A stretch of DNA of 30,160 bases from NCBI GenBank assembly GCA_051745305.1, contig JBNJDY010000018.1, forward strand, positions 1 through 30,160, given 5' to 3'. The translations under genes were made by a program, and so were the position numbers. Source of the stretch: Saliniplasma sp051745305. GTDB taxonomy: Archaea > Thermoplasmatota > Thermoplasmata > Halarchaeoplasmatales > Halarchaeoplasmataceae. Under the pieces are notes generated by a model. The model did no database searches. It had not been told where the DNA came from and saw nothing but the letters and a program-made list of their open reading frames with translations. Shown one piece after another: positions 1 through 7,624 of this stretch. Position 1 is the first letter of the stretch. Each line of letters opens with the position of its first letter.

Positions 1-1
1 G

Positions 2-715
2 ATCAAATTCGATTACATACAGCCGACTTTTTGGAACATGGATGCACTTTTTATACCTCAGGATCATCCAGCTAGAGAATTGCAGGACACTTTTTATATA
101 AAGAAACCTGATAAGGTCTCAATTGAAGGCGATGTAGTCGAACGTATCAGAGAGATGCATGAAACTGGTGGAGATTCACGTTCTAAAGGATGGGGTTACA
201 AATGGAGTAGGGATGAGGCTGAAAGAGCTGTGTTGAGGACCCACACGACCGTATGCAGTATCAAATATCTTGCAGAAAATCCAAACCCGCCGGTAAGAGC
301 GGTCACGATCGACAGAAATTACCGATGCGAAGCTACTGATTCTACACACCTTCCAGAGTTCGCCCAGATCGACGGTATATTGATGGAAAAGGGTGCTAAC
401 TTGAACATGCTGATCGGACTGTTAAGGGAATTTTACAAGAAGATGGGATTCGAGGATATCAAAGTTAGACCGGGGTACTTCCCGTTCACGGAACCTAGTA
501 TAGAAGTATTCGCCAAGTTCAAGGGTAAATTCTTGGAAATGGGGGGTGCAGGAATTTTCAGGAGGGAAGTTACAAAGCCGCATGGAATCGACAGTCCAGT
601 TCTAGCATGGGGTTTGGGATTGGAAAGGTTGGTTATGCTGAGACTCCAGATGGATGATATCAGGGAATGTTATGATAACGATCTCACCTTCTTAAGAGAA
701 TACCCTCTCATATAG
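2..715 (+). CDS. pheS: Phenylalanyl-tRNA synthetase alpha subunit, 3' part (5' end outside window)
   Basis: This is the catalytic alpha subunit that, with PheT, charges tRNA-Phe in the cytoplasm. The reading frame is open from the left edge of the window, so the gene is truncated by the window and not broken. The visible part holds the class II synthetase core: FWNMDALFIPQDHPAREL near its start, the RTHTT segment with the following YRCEATDSTH (motif 2 region), and the C-terminal GGAGIFRREV and GIDSPVLAWGLGLERLVML (motif 3), where the arginine in GLER is the ATP-binding residue. The ending LREYPL is typical of archaeal PheS. cysS follows 49 nt downstream on the same strand. The assignment is secure; only the start is unknown. 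Confidence 0.96.
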   Translation: MKFDYIQPTFWNMDALFIPQDHPARELQDTFYIKKPDKVSIEGDVVERIREMHETGGDSRSKGWGYKWSRDEAERAVLRTHTTVCSIKYLAENPNPPVRAVTIDRNYRCEATDSTHLPEFAQIDGILMEKGANLNMLIGLLREFYKKMGFEDIKVRPGYFPFTEPSIEVFAKFKGKFLEMGGAGIFRREVTKPHGIDSPVLAWGLGLERLVMLRLQMDDIRECYDNDLTFLREYPLI

Positions 716-764
716 AAACTGTTAACACAAGTTTCAAATATTTTCTTTCTCTTGAATCTTTTAC

Positions 765-2204
765 ATGACTCTTAAACTCTACAATACTTTGACTGGGAAA
801 AAGGAAGTTTTTGAACCTTTAAACAAGAACCAGGTCCGAATCTATTCCTGTGGTCAGACTATCTACGAGGACATGCACGTGGGTAACGCGAAAACCTATT
901 CGGCTTGGGATGTTCTTAACCGATATCTGACATGGAAAGGTTACGATGTATTTCATGTCATGAACATCACCGATGTGGGACATCTAACAGATGATGCTGA
1001 CCAGGGTGAAGATAAAGTCGAAAAAGCTGCAAAAGAGAAGAAACTAGAACCTATGGAATTGGTAACGAAACAGGTCAGAAAATGGTACAGAGAGATGGAC
1101 AGTTTAAACATGAAAGTCCATAACGTCAATCCTAGGGCCACCGGTCATATGGTGGAGATGATAGAGTTCGTTAAAGATATCATCGAGAACGGTTATGCTT
1201 ACGAAAAAAACGGCAATGTTTACTTTGACGTTTTAAAATTCAATGAAGACCACGGTTATCCTAAACTTGATCGTCGAACTATCGATGATCTAGAAGCGGG
1301 GGCCGGTGGAAGGGTAGCTGAAGACGAACTTAAAGAAAAGAGATCCCCCTTCGATTTCGCACTTTGGATAAAAGCGGATCCAGAACATCTAATGAAATGG
1401 CCTTCACCTTGGAGTTTGGGATATCCGGGCTGGCATCTTGAATGCAGTGTTATGAGCCGTAAATACCTAGGTAAACGATTTGATATACATGCAGGAGGCG
1501 AGGACCATATATTTCCACACCATCCAAATGAGAGAGCCCAGAATATGACAAGGGATGATATGGATGAAGAACCCGTTAAGTACTGGCTACACGCCCGGTT
1601 TATCACGGTAAACGGGGAAAAGATGTCCAAGAGTAAAGGAAATTTCTACACCGTCGAAGATTTGCTCGATGAATACGATGGTGAAACCATAAGGATGTAT
1701 TTTGCAGGTAGTCACTACCGTTCACAGAGTGATTTTAGTCTTGACGGATTGATTGAGGCCAAGAAAAGGTTGGAGCGGTTGTACAATACCATCCGGAGAG
1801 TGGAGAAATCTGAAGGTGGAAATAATGAATCTCTAAAAGAGGAAATAAAAGGAGTTAGAAGAGAGTTCGAAATGGCTATGGACGATGATTTGAACACTCC
1901 TTCAGCAGTGAGCACTTTACTCAAGTTCTTAAACCGAATAAACAAGAATTTGGATAATAAAAAACGGATTCTAGATGAAGCTATCTCAACTTTAAGAGAG
2001 CTATCCAGTATTCTAGGTTTGAAGTTGGAAAAAGAATCTAGTGATAAGGGTGCTAGCGACTTTATAGATTTCATTTTGGAGGTAAGGGAGAGTCTAAGAG
2101 AAAGAGGTGAATACGATCTCGCTGATAAGATCAGGGACACTTTAACCGAAAAAGGTGTGATCGTAGAGGATTCTCCTCAAGGACCGAAATGGCATTTTGA
2201 TTAA
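765..2204 (+). CDS. cysS: Cysteinyl-tRNA synthetase
   Basis: Class I synthetase that attaches cysteine to tRNA-Cys. The 479-aa length is normal for the family. The HIGH signature appears as HVGN (residues 38-41) and the KMSKS loop as KMSKSKGN (286-293). Zinc ligands are visible as C29 (SCGQT), C227 (HLECS), H252 and E256 (FPHHPNE). The C-terminal helical DALR-like region contains DDDLNTPSAVSTL, also typical. Having this gene implies direct cysteinylation, although it does not exclude the SepRS/SepCysS route elsewhere in the genome. It starts at the first ATG after pheS, and no strong ribosome binding site is seen. Its stop lies 4 nt from the convergent PIN-like gene, so 3' ends probably overlap in RNA. 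Confidence 0.97.
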   Translation: MTLKLYNTLTGKKEVFEPLNKNQVRIYSCGQTIYEDMHVGNAKTYSAWDVLNRYLTWKGYDVFHVMNITDVGHLTDDADQGEDKVEKAAKEKKLEPMELVTKQVRKWYREMDSLNMKVHNVNPRATGHMVEMIEFVKDIIENGYAYEKNGNVYFDVLKFNEDHGYPKLDRRTIDDLEAGAGGRVAEDELKEKRSPFDFALWIKADPEHLMKWPSPWSLGYPGWHLECSVMSRKYLGKRFDIHAGGEDHIFPHHPNERAQNMTRDDMDEEPVKYWLHARFITVNGEKMSKSKGNFYTVEDLLDEYDGETIRMYFAGSHYRSQSDFSLDGLIEAKKRLERLYNTIRRVEKSEGGNNESLKEEIKGVRREFEMAMDDDLNTPSAVSTLLKFLNRINKNLDNKKRILDEAISTLRELSSILGLKLEKESSDKGASDFIDFILEVRESLRERGEYDLADKIRDTLTEKGVIVEDSPQGPKWHFD

Positions 2205-2208
2205 GCTA

Positions 2209-3291
2209 TCAAACCGGTCCTTCCAACGAATCCATAACTTCGATATCCCTCTTGATATTATCGATCAGTTTTGAACCTGGATTGATCCAAGCCTTTACAC
2301 TTTCATCCCTATAATCGATATCTCTTTTTCCTCCCCAGATACCGAACAGAGTGGTCTGGAATTCCGGTATCTTAACAGCACCGAAAGTCAAAGCAAGGTC
2401 GTGTAGAAGGTTGAGGAGAATTTCCTCATCAACGATGTTCTCCTTGGAGATGCTTTTTGGCATCTCAAGTATGAAGTAAGGTATCTCGCAGTTCTCTGCA
2501 TGATTTCCCATATTTCTATCAGTTGAAACAATAGCAACCACGATATTCCTGTCCCAGCTAAACTTCTCGAGAGATTCGACTATTCTGATATCATTCTTTT
2601 CAGAGTCAGTTTTGGATGAAGTCCCTTTGATTCTAGCGGCGTTGAGTTTTCCTCTAAGGTAATTCAATTCTTCAGTTGCAAACTTAGCTTTTCTAGTCGA
2701 TAGTTTTCCCCGATTCCTGAAGTTAAAACGGATGTCACCGATCTTAGTGTACATCCCCATCATCTTGAGGTTTGAGTTATCGTATTTATCCTTGATCTTG
2801 TGGTCGATCTCGTTCTCAACTATAGAGCTGAGTAGGAAATCGAAGTGTTCCGCTTTTATAACCGTTCCATCTTCGTATTTTAATGGGAATCGGCGAGAAA
2901 AAAGTCTGAAATATGCCAAATTAGTATCTATAGACATGAATACAGAACTGCTTGCTAAAGTCGGATCGATTTCACTTTTATACAGGAACTTGACCCACTC
3001 TTTGAATTCAAGCCAGTTATCGAATTCCACTAATCCCGATGAGATTAAACTTTCTTTATAATCGTAGAAGTCGGGGATATCATCTCGGTCCCAATAGTCC
3101 TCTTTCGAAGGATATGGACCAAAGTCATTTTTCCCAGATAATTCAACTCTATACATACCATCTTCTTGACTCACTTCGATGAGTTGGGTTTTAGTATAAG
3201 GTTCTATCACAGTGAAACTACCGACACCGCTTTTCGCAGATTCATTTAAAAGCATCATCAACCTTTCTTTGGTTAGAACTTCTTCCATCAT
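2209..3291 (-). CDS. PIN-like nuclease partner of a stand-alone CARF protein
   Basis: 360 aa, not a member of a family I can name exactly. The middle carries the pattern of a PIN ribonuclease domain. A hydrophobic strand ends in D122 (FMSIDTNLAYFR), E159/E161 lie in a helix (VENEID), D234 is in KNDIRIVESL, and D258 follows a second hydrophobic strand (VAIVSTDRNMGNHA). Together these give the four acidic metal-binding positions of PIN nucleases. Residues 1-115 and about 280-360 are additional domains I do not recognise. The start overlaps the stop of the upstream CARF gene (ATGA, 3288-3291), so the two are translationally coupled; a second ATG directly follows the first. The inferred role is RNA or DNA cleavage switched on by a cyclic oligonucleotide bound to the CARF partner. 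A plain PIN toxin is the alternative. Confidence 0.72.
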   Translation of the reverse strand: MMEEVLTKERLMMLLNESAKSGVGSFTVIEPYTKTQLIEVSQEDGMYRVELSGKNDFGPYPSKEDYWDRDDIPDFYDYKESLISSGLVEFDNWLEFKEWVKFLYKSEIDPTLASSSVFMSIDTNLAYFRLFSRRFPLKYEDGTVIKAEHFDFLLSSIVENEIDHKIKDKYDNSNLKMMGMYTKIGDIRFNFRNRGKLSTRKAKFATEELNYLRGKLNAARIKGTSSKTDSEKNDIRIVESLEKFSWDRNIVVAIVSTDRNMGNHAENCEIPYFILEMPKSISKENIVDEEILLNLLHDLALTFGAVKIPEFQTTLFGIWGGKRDIDYRDESVKAWINPGSKLIDNIKRDIEVMDSLEGPV

Positions 3292-3758
3292 TCTTCACCC
3301 CCGTTACCTTTTGCTTTAAAATCTTTGACAGTCACGTCGTGGAGCCGTATGGTAGGGAGTGGTTTATCAGTATCATCGATATCACCAGTGTAAACATAAA
3401 AAACATGGTCAAATTTGTATGAATGGGGATTTACTAGAGACCCCGCAACTAAATATTTTCTACCTCCTGTGATATCTAGAGCGATCTTATCATCATCTTC
3501 GATAAGTTCTTGTAATGTCTCTCCCAAATTTATCCCATCATGGTCTTCTATGAGTGAAATATTTGTTTCTCCATCAAAACCATAATTTGAAAGTAATTTT
3601 TTAAAATCCCGTTTGAGTACTTTTGCCCTTCTTAAGTTCTCTTTTTCTGATACTAACCATACTTCTTCAGGTTCGAACTTGTTCTCTTTGATCACGGCCC
3701 ATAAACTGTTTAGGGATTCCCAGTAGTTTTTTCCCACCAATGTGATGTACTTCCTCAT
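3288..3758 (-). CDS. CARF-domain protein (CRISPR-associated Rossmann fold, stand-alone)
   Basis: 156 aa, consisting of little more than one Rossmann-like domain. The strand MRKYITLVGKN begins the fold, EEVWLVSEKEN is the next strand-loop, and ALDITGGRKYLVAGSL (93-108) is the conserved CARF ligand-binding strand-loop-helix with its D-x-TGG-[TRK]-K core. The last strands are HVFYVYTG and PTIRLHDV. CARF domains bind cyclic oligoadenylates made by type III CRISPR Cas10 and usually regulate a fused nuclease. Here the nuclease is a separate gene overlapping by 4 nt. The start is supported by GAGGT 7 nt upstream and TATA-like boxes further up. No cas10 or CRISPR array is visible in this window, so the signal source would have to be elsewhere. 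The domain call is inferred from motif and predicted fold order, not from a search. Confidence 0.78.
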   Translation of the reverse strand: MRKYITLVGKNYWESLNSLWAVIKENKFEPEEVWLVSEKENLRRAKVLKRDFKKLLSNYGFDGETNISLIEDHDGINLGETLQELIEDDDKIALDITGGRKYLVAGSLVNPHSYKFDHVFYVYTGDIDDTDKPLPTIRLHDVTVKDFKAKGNGGEE

Positions 3759-3764
3759 TCGTCT

Positions 3765-3820
3765 GACCTCGTTTGTTAATTACACACTGTATAAATATTG
3801 ATTGCTATGTTTTATACTTT
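3765..3820 (-). promoter_or_regulatory. Promoter and ribosome binding site of the CARF/PIN unit
   Basis: On the minus strand, two TATA-like elements (around 3818-3811, read GTATAAAA, and 3797-3790, read ATTTATAC) precede the CARF start at 3758. A GAGGTC ribosome binding site lies at 3770-3765. The distal box would give a roughly 30-nt leader that includes this site; the proximal box would leave it barely transcribed. Initiation from the distal box is therefore the better fit. Confidence 0.45.
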
Positions 3821-4057
3821 TTAATCACGATGTCTCATATGGTATATAAACAAATCCGAGGTTCTTTGGGATGGATTAATGTGGCTTTTATACTGGATTA
3901 CATATACCTCTTGGCTATGGTGGATTGTCTCTGGAATTGAAATCGTAGACAAGGTATCTAATGAGAGGGTACTAAACTCCGATGTATGGAAGACATCTTA
4001 GGTAGTCGCAGGTATGGTTAGCGGTTCAGTCGATGCTGGAACACCGGTGATACTAGT
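3821..4057. other. Non-coding stretch with TATA-like boxes and hairpins; possible small RNA
   Basis: No credible protein gene lies here on either strand. On the plus strand there are TATA-like boxes (TATATAAA about 3842-3849; TTTTATAC about 3886-3893). Hairpins follow: GATGT..ACATC around 3981-3997 and GTTCAG..CTGGAAC around 4023-4041, plus the palindrome CACCGGTG around 4042-4049. This would fit a transcript of roughly 150 nt starting near 3915. It does not match tRNA, 5S, SRP or RNase P RNA signatures that I know. Recorded as unexplained and possibly structured RNA; low certainty. Confidence 0.3.
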
Positions 4058-4074
4058 AAAAAATTTTATAAAAT
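4058..4074 (-). terminator. Oligo-T terminator of tRNA-Thr(CGT)
   Basis: Just past the tRNA 3' end, the minus strand reads ATTTTATAAAATTTTTT: a short palindrome followed by six T. This is the usual archaeal termination signal after a tRNA. Confidence 0.6.
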
Positions 4075-4080
4075 GGAGTA

Positions 4081-4154
4081 AGCCACCGACGGGATTTGAA
4101 CCCGCGCTCTATGGTTTACGAAACCATCGCTTTGGCCAGCTAAGCTACGGTGGC
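4081..4154 (-). tRNA. tRNA-Thr (anticodon CGT)
   Basis: The 74-nt minus-strand sequence folds as a full cloverleaf. The acceptor stem pairs GCCACCG with CGGTGGC and the unpaired discriminator is T. The anticodon stem-loop is ATGGT-TTCGTAA-ACCAT, giving anticodon CGT, which reads the Thr codon ACG. The T arm is GCGGGTTCAAATCCCGT. T at the discriminator position agrees with archaeal tRNA-Thr. CCA is not encoded and there is no intron. The gene lies downstream of pgk on the same strand, separated by the tandem repeat at 4148-4296. Confidence 0.95.
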
Positions 4155-4296
4155 ATTTTGTTTTACAAAATCCCATCTACTCACCAAAAACAAAGCGTTT
4201 TTGGTTCATACGGTGGCATTTTCTACTAAAATCCCACTTACTCACCAAAAACATAACTTTTTGGTTCGTACGTTGGCATTTTGTTTTACAAATTCA
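4148..4296. repeat. About 60-bp tandem repeat containing partial copies of the tRNA-Thr 5' end
   Basis: Units begin at 4148, 4211 and 4271 (periods 63 and 60, third copy incomplete). Each opens with CGGTGGCATTTT or CGTTGGCATTTT, which is the end of the tRNA-Thr gene read on the plus strand. The units continue into a shared block ATCCCA..TACTCACCAAAAAC and end with TTTTTGGTTC[AG]TA. Inside the units are inverted repeats: ATTTTGT-TTT-ACAAAAT (copy 1) and ACCAAAAAC..GTTTTTGGT (copies 1 and 2, the second imperfect). The block is the 5' leader of the tRNA and the 3' flank of pgk. It looks like local duplication of the tRNA start and its leader; the hairpins could also terminate pgk transcription. 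Confidence 0.8.
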
Positions 4297-4313
4297 AAAT
4301 ACTTTCAAGACAC

Positions 4314-5555
4314 TTAATGGAATTTATTTTTTGAACGTTTAAGCGCTTCGATTCCAGGCATTTCACGTTGCGCTAAGAAACTGATACAGGACCCTCCTCC
4401 AGTTGAAACGTGATCCACGTCTTCTCTAATGTCTAATTTTTCGACTACAGCAGTACTGTGCCCTCCGCCGATTATACTGAAAGTATTGGATTCAGCTACG
4501 GATTTAAACAATTCCCTTGTCCCTATCGAAAATTCATCCATTTCGAATGCTCCAGCAGGTCCGTTTACTATCACAAGGTCGGAATCTTCTATGATACTTT
4601 TATACTTGACAATAGTATCCAATCCGATGTCGAAAATAGGATACTCTGAAGGCAGTTCATTTAAAGGTGCTCCTTTCCTTTTTCCATTTATATTTAGAAC
4701 CACATCTTTTGGGATGTATATTTTATCTCTGTATTCTTCTAAAAGATTTTTTGCTTTTTCTACCAATAGTTCGAAATTTGATAATTCCCTTTCCAAAAAG
4801 GTACGGTTACCCTCTCCAAGGTCATGTCCGTCCGCCATCAAGAAAATATTTCCTACAACACCTGTAGTCAGGACTTTATCCATGTTCCCGTCATCGAGCA
4901 TGCTTTCTGCGATCTCTAAAGAATCGTCAACCTTCATCCCACCTAGTATTATTATTTTATCTTCGAAACCCTCATTGAAAGCTTTACTCATATCCACTAT
5001 TTCTTTTTCCATGACTCTGCCAGCTATAGTTGGTATCTTTCCAGCGAACCCTACCAACGTCGGTTGGGCCCTATGGGCAGCTGCAAAGGCATCATGTACG
5101 AAATAATCGAACAGAGGTGCTAGTTCTTTAACTATGTGAGAATTTTCATGGATCGAAATATCAGGATTCCCTTTCAAGTAGGTTTCTTCTGCGTAGAATC
5201 TAGCATTCTCCAGGAATAATATGTCGCCCTCATTCATAGCTTGAATCTTTCTTTTTACCCGGCTATCGAAAAGACCATCAATATATTCCACTTTTCTTCT
5301 TAACAACTTGTTCAACCTTTGAGCATGGACTTTAAGAGGTATGTAATCCTTTTTCCCTGGTCTACTCTGATGAGCGAGAATAACAAGCTTAGAATTCATT
5401 AATTCATTAATCGTAGGGATATGACTTCTTATGCGATGGTCATCGAGTATCCTTTTAGTTTCGGGGTCTAGGGGAGAGTTGAAGTCTACTCTAAGACCAA
5501 CGGTTTTGCCTTTTAGATCGAAATGATCGAGGGTCAGGATTTCCTCTTCATATGC
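4314..5555 (-). CDS. pgk: Phosphoglycerate kinase
   Basis: Interconverts 1,3-bisphosphoglycerate + ADP and 3-phosphoglycerate + ATP in glycolysis/gluconeogenesis. 413 aa from the chosen start, the usual size for archaeal PGK. The N-domain begins with KGKTVGLRVDFNSPLD and has ILAHQSRPGK and FVHDAFAAAHRAQPTLVGF. The C-domain has LTTGVVGNIFLMADG, VIVNGPAGAFE and the nucleotide-binding glycine loop IIGGGHSTAVVE..VSTGGGSCISFL. An in-frame ATG lies 48 nt further upstream (5603), but a TATA-like TTATAT about 35 nt before 5555 lies between the two, so 5555 (MAYEEE) is preferred. It is divergent from tyrS with under 100 nt between starts. Confidence 0.95.
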   Translation of the reverse strand, partial: AYEEEILTLDHFDLKGKTVGLRVDFNSPLDPETKRILDDHRIRSHIPTINELMNSKLVILAHQSRPGKKDYIPLKVHAQRLNKLLRRKVEYIDGLFDSRVKRKIQAMNEGDILFLENARFYAEETYLKGNPDISIHENSHIVKELAPLFDYFVHDAFAAAHRAQPTLVGFAGKIPTIAGRVMEKEIVDMSKAFNEGFEDKIIILGGMKVDDSLEIAESMLDDGNMDKVLTTGVVGNIFLMADGHDLGEGNRTFLERELSNFELLVEKAKNLLEEYRDKIYIPKDVVLNINGKRKGAPLNELPSEYPIFDIGLDTIVKYKSIIEDSDLVIVNGPAGAFEMDEFSIGTRELFKSVAESNTFSIIGGGHSTAVVEKLDIREDVDHVSTGGGSCISFLAQREMPGIEALKRSKNKFH

Positions 5556-5581
5556 CATGGTATCCGTAGGATGATTATGCG

Positions 5582-5630
5582 ATATGAATATAAGTTTTAC
5601 CACTAAAGAACTACCAAAATATACATATTA
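5582..5630. promoter_or_regulatory. Divergent promoters of pgk (-) and tyrS (+)
   Basis: On the minus strand AACTTATATTC (about 5588-5598) sits about 35 nt before the pgk ATG at 5555. On the plus strand AAATATACATATTA (5617-5630) sits about 28 nt before the tyrS ATG at 5652. These distances fit archaeal TATA boxes with leaderless or nearly leaderless mRNAs. Confidence 0.45.
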
Positions 5631-5651
5631 TGAAGGATATTTACCGAAGAT

Positions 5652-6686
5652 ATGGATTTCGAAGAACGCTTTGATTTAATCAAAAGAAAAATCGATGAGA
5701 TCGTCACTGAGGACGAGATGAAACAATTGTTAAAACAGAAAGAGAAACCTGTGGCATACATTGGTGATGCTCCAACAGGTAGGATGCATACGGGTCATTT
5801 CATAACACATAGGAAGATATCCGATTTTCTTAGAGCCGGTTTCATCTTCAAAGTTTTATTAGCTGATATTCACGCTCATTTAGACGATTTAAAAAGTCCC
5901 TTTGAGTTATTAAAGGCTAGAAGCGAATATTATGAAGAATGTATAAAGGGGATGATGGATGCTACAGGAGTAGACTGGTCAGACTTAGAATTTATAAGGG
6001 GGAGCAGTTTTGAATTGAAGGAAGAATACACACTCGATGTTCTAAAATTAGCAGCGGATACTACTTTAAACAGATGTCAAAGAGCTGCAGCGGAAGTCGT
6101 TAGATTAGGCGAGAATCCTAAATTGGGTGGTTTTATTTATCCCCTACTTCAGACTATGGATGTGGCCGCTCTCGATGCGGATGTCGCTTATGGTGGTGTG
6201 GATCAAAGAGGGATATATATGCTCTCAAGAGAGATCCTTCCATCATTAGGCTATAAAAAGCCTATATGCGTTTTTGCCCCTCTTTTAACTGGATTAACAG
6301 GGGGTAAGATGAGCGCTTCGGAAAAAGGGTCGAAGATCGACCTGTTAGATGATGAAGAAACTATAAATGAAAAAATGAAAGATGCCTATTGTCCAGCTGG
6401 ACAGAAGGAAAATAATGGAGTCTTGGAACATCTTAAATATTTAGTATTCCCGGTTCTAAGATCTAATGGAGAAGATTTCGTTGTTAAACGTCCTGAGAAG
6501 TGGGGTGGAAACTTAATTTACGAATCATACCTAGATGTTGAAAAAGATTTCTTATCCGGAGATCTACACCCACTTGATCTAAAAATGGCTATTGCACGAG
6601 AGTTAACAGTTATATTAAAACCGATCAGAAAAAGATTCGAGGATAAACAAGAATTGTTGAAACGAGCGTATCCAGAAGGGGAATAA
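5652..6686 (+). CDS. tyrS: Tyrosyl-tRNA synthetase (archaeal type)
   Basis: Class I synthetase charging tRNA-Tyr. 344 aa, the short archaeal/eukaryotic form without the bacterial S4-like tail. The HIGH motif is HTGH (46-49, in APTGRMHTGHF) and the KMSKS loop is KMSAS (219-223). The tyrosine pocket is visible around Y163, Q167 and D170 (FIYPLLQTMD) and in YGGVDQR (180-186). TrpRS is the closest alternative family, but the length and the segment DAYCPAGQ fit TyrRS. The ATG at 5652 is about 28 nt from a TATA-like box, so the mRNA is probably leaderless. The stop is 2 nt from the convergent DHH gene. Confidence 0.93.
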   Translation: MDFEERFDLIKRKIDEIVTEDEMKQLLKQKEKPVAYIGDAPTGRMHTGHFITHRKISDFLRAGFIFKVLLADIHAHLDDLKSPFELLKARSEYYEECIKGMMDATGVDWSDLEFIRGSSFELKEEYTLDVLKLAADTTLNRCQRAAAEVVRLGENPKLGGFIYPLLQTMDVAALDADVAYGGVDQRGIYMLSREILPSLGYKKPICVFAPLLTGLTGGKMSASEKGSKIDLLDDEETINEKMKDAYCPAGQKENNGVLEHLKYLVFPVLRSNGEDFVVKRPEKWGGNLIYESYLDVEKDFLSGDLHPLDLKMAIARELTVILKPIRKRFEDKQELLKRAYPEGE

Positions 6687-6688
6687 GA

Positions 6689-7624
6689 TCAAACTTTAGG
6701 TCTGTTTAATCCTCGCTCTCGTATCTCATTTACTGCACAATCTACGCACTCATCAAGAAACTCATCAACATCCCCATTTCCTTTTAAAACAGCTGCTCCT
6801 AGATGTCCCCCACCTGATACACCTTCTACTGTGTCACCGATAGTCTTTAAAATTTTACCGACATCAATACCTGATTTTGTTACTTCTTCTTTAGCTCTTC
6901 CAGATATCAAGAATTTTCCGTCCCTTTGGGATGCGGTGAAGCTAATGTCTGCGCCTGCTATAAGAAGAAGATTTGATACGGATGATTCAAAACTACTTAC
7001 CATGGTATAGGCAATTAGATACCCATTGGTCTCTAAGTACTTAGACCTTTTAGCACCCTTCAATCTACTGATCTTCTCGGAATATCTTCTATCCCCTTTT
7101 ATGATCTTAGAAACTTGCTGAAGACTGATTCCGCCTTTCCTCAAGATGTCTGCAGCTGTTCTGAAAGTTAACGGGTCTGCTCTTTTAAAATGAGATGTAT
7201 CAGTGATTATCCCCGCTATCAAACCTATAGCTTCTTTTTTAGAGAGCTTTTCAGGTTTTATCAAATCAAAAACTATTTCAGCACAGGATGTTCTTTCCTC
7301 GTAGATTATCTCTCCATTCCAGTGATTCGTAGGATGGTGGTCAATAACTATTAATTTTTCAATACCATCTAATTCTATGGGTTTAAGCTGTTCTGGATCG
7401 GGAGTATCTATGACTATAACTTGTTCATACTCAGAAAAATCTGGATTTAAAGTATATTTTATATCCAAATAATCAACTAATCTTTTTCCAGTACTATCTG
7501 GTGCATCTGGTAGAGCTATTTCTCCACCGATCCTACTTTTTAAAAAATTTAAACTGCCTATCGCATCTGGGTCTGCATTTTGATGGGATAAAAAAAGGGT
7601 TGGTATACCCTTTTCAAATTCCAT
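6689..7624 (-). CDS. DHH/DHHA1 family phosphoesterase (NrnA/RecJ-like)
   Basis: 311-aa metal-dependent phosphoesterase. The DHH domain shows motif I as SHQNADPDAIGS (13-24), motif II in VIDTPD (71-76), the name-giving DHH (95-97, IVIDHHPTN) and GIITDTSHFKRA. The DHHA1 substrate domain ends with GVSGGGHLGAA. Family members hydrolyse nanoRNA, pAp or cyclic dinucleotides; this sequence alone cannot decide between them. It is the last gene of the long exosome operon and begins right after the prefoldin stop (7625), which suggests translational coupling and fits a role in finishing the short oligoribonucleotides left by the exosome. That functional link is inference. Confidence 0.88.
   Translation of the reverse strand: MEFEKGIPTLFLSHQNADPDAIGSLNFLKSRIGGEIALPDAPDSTGKRLVDYLDIKYTLNPDFSEYEQVIVIDTPDPEQLKPIELDGIEKLIVIDHHPTNHWNGEIIYEERTSCAEIVFDLIKPEKLSKKEAIGLIAGIITDTSHFKRADPLTFRTAADILRKGGISLQQVSKIIKGDRRYSEKISRLKGAKRSKYLETNGYLIAYTMVSSFESSVSNLLLIAGADISFTASQRDGKFLISGRAKEEVTKSGIDVGKILKTIGDTVEGVSGGGHLGAAVLKGNGDVDEFLDECVDCAVNEIRERGLNRPKV

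Noticed and set aside
3910..4010. Weak resemblance to 5S rRNA (GTACTAAACTCCGA)
   Set aside because: No terminal helix pairing about 120 nt apart and the second half does not match any 5S rRNA.
4014..4229. Small open frame on the plus strand
   Set aside because: It runs through tRNA-Thr(CGT) in antisense and into the tandem repeat; no ribosome binding site.
4148..4296. CRISPR array
   Set aside because: Only about 2.5 contiguous units with no unique spacers between identical short repeats; the unit includes tRNA sequence.
4429..5106. 225-codon open frame antisense to pgk
   Set aside because: Shadow of the pgk coding frame; serine/isoleucine-rich with no recognisable domain.
5556..5603. Longer start of pgk (16 extra residues)
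   Set aside because: Residues do not fit the family and the likely TATA element lies within them.
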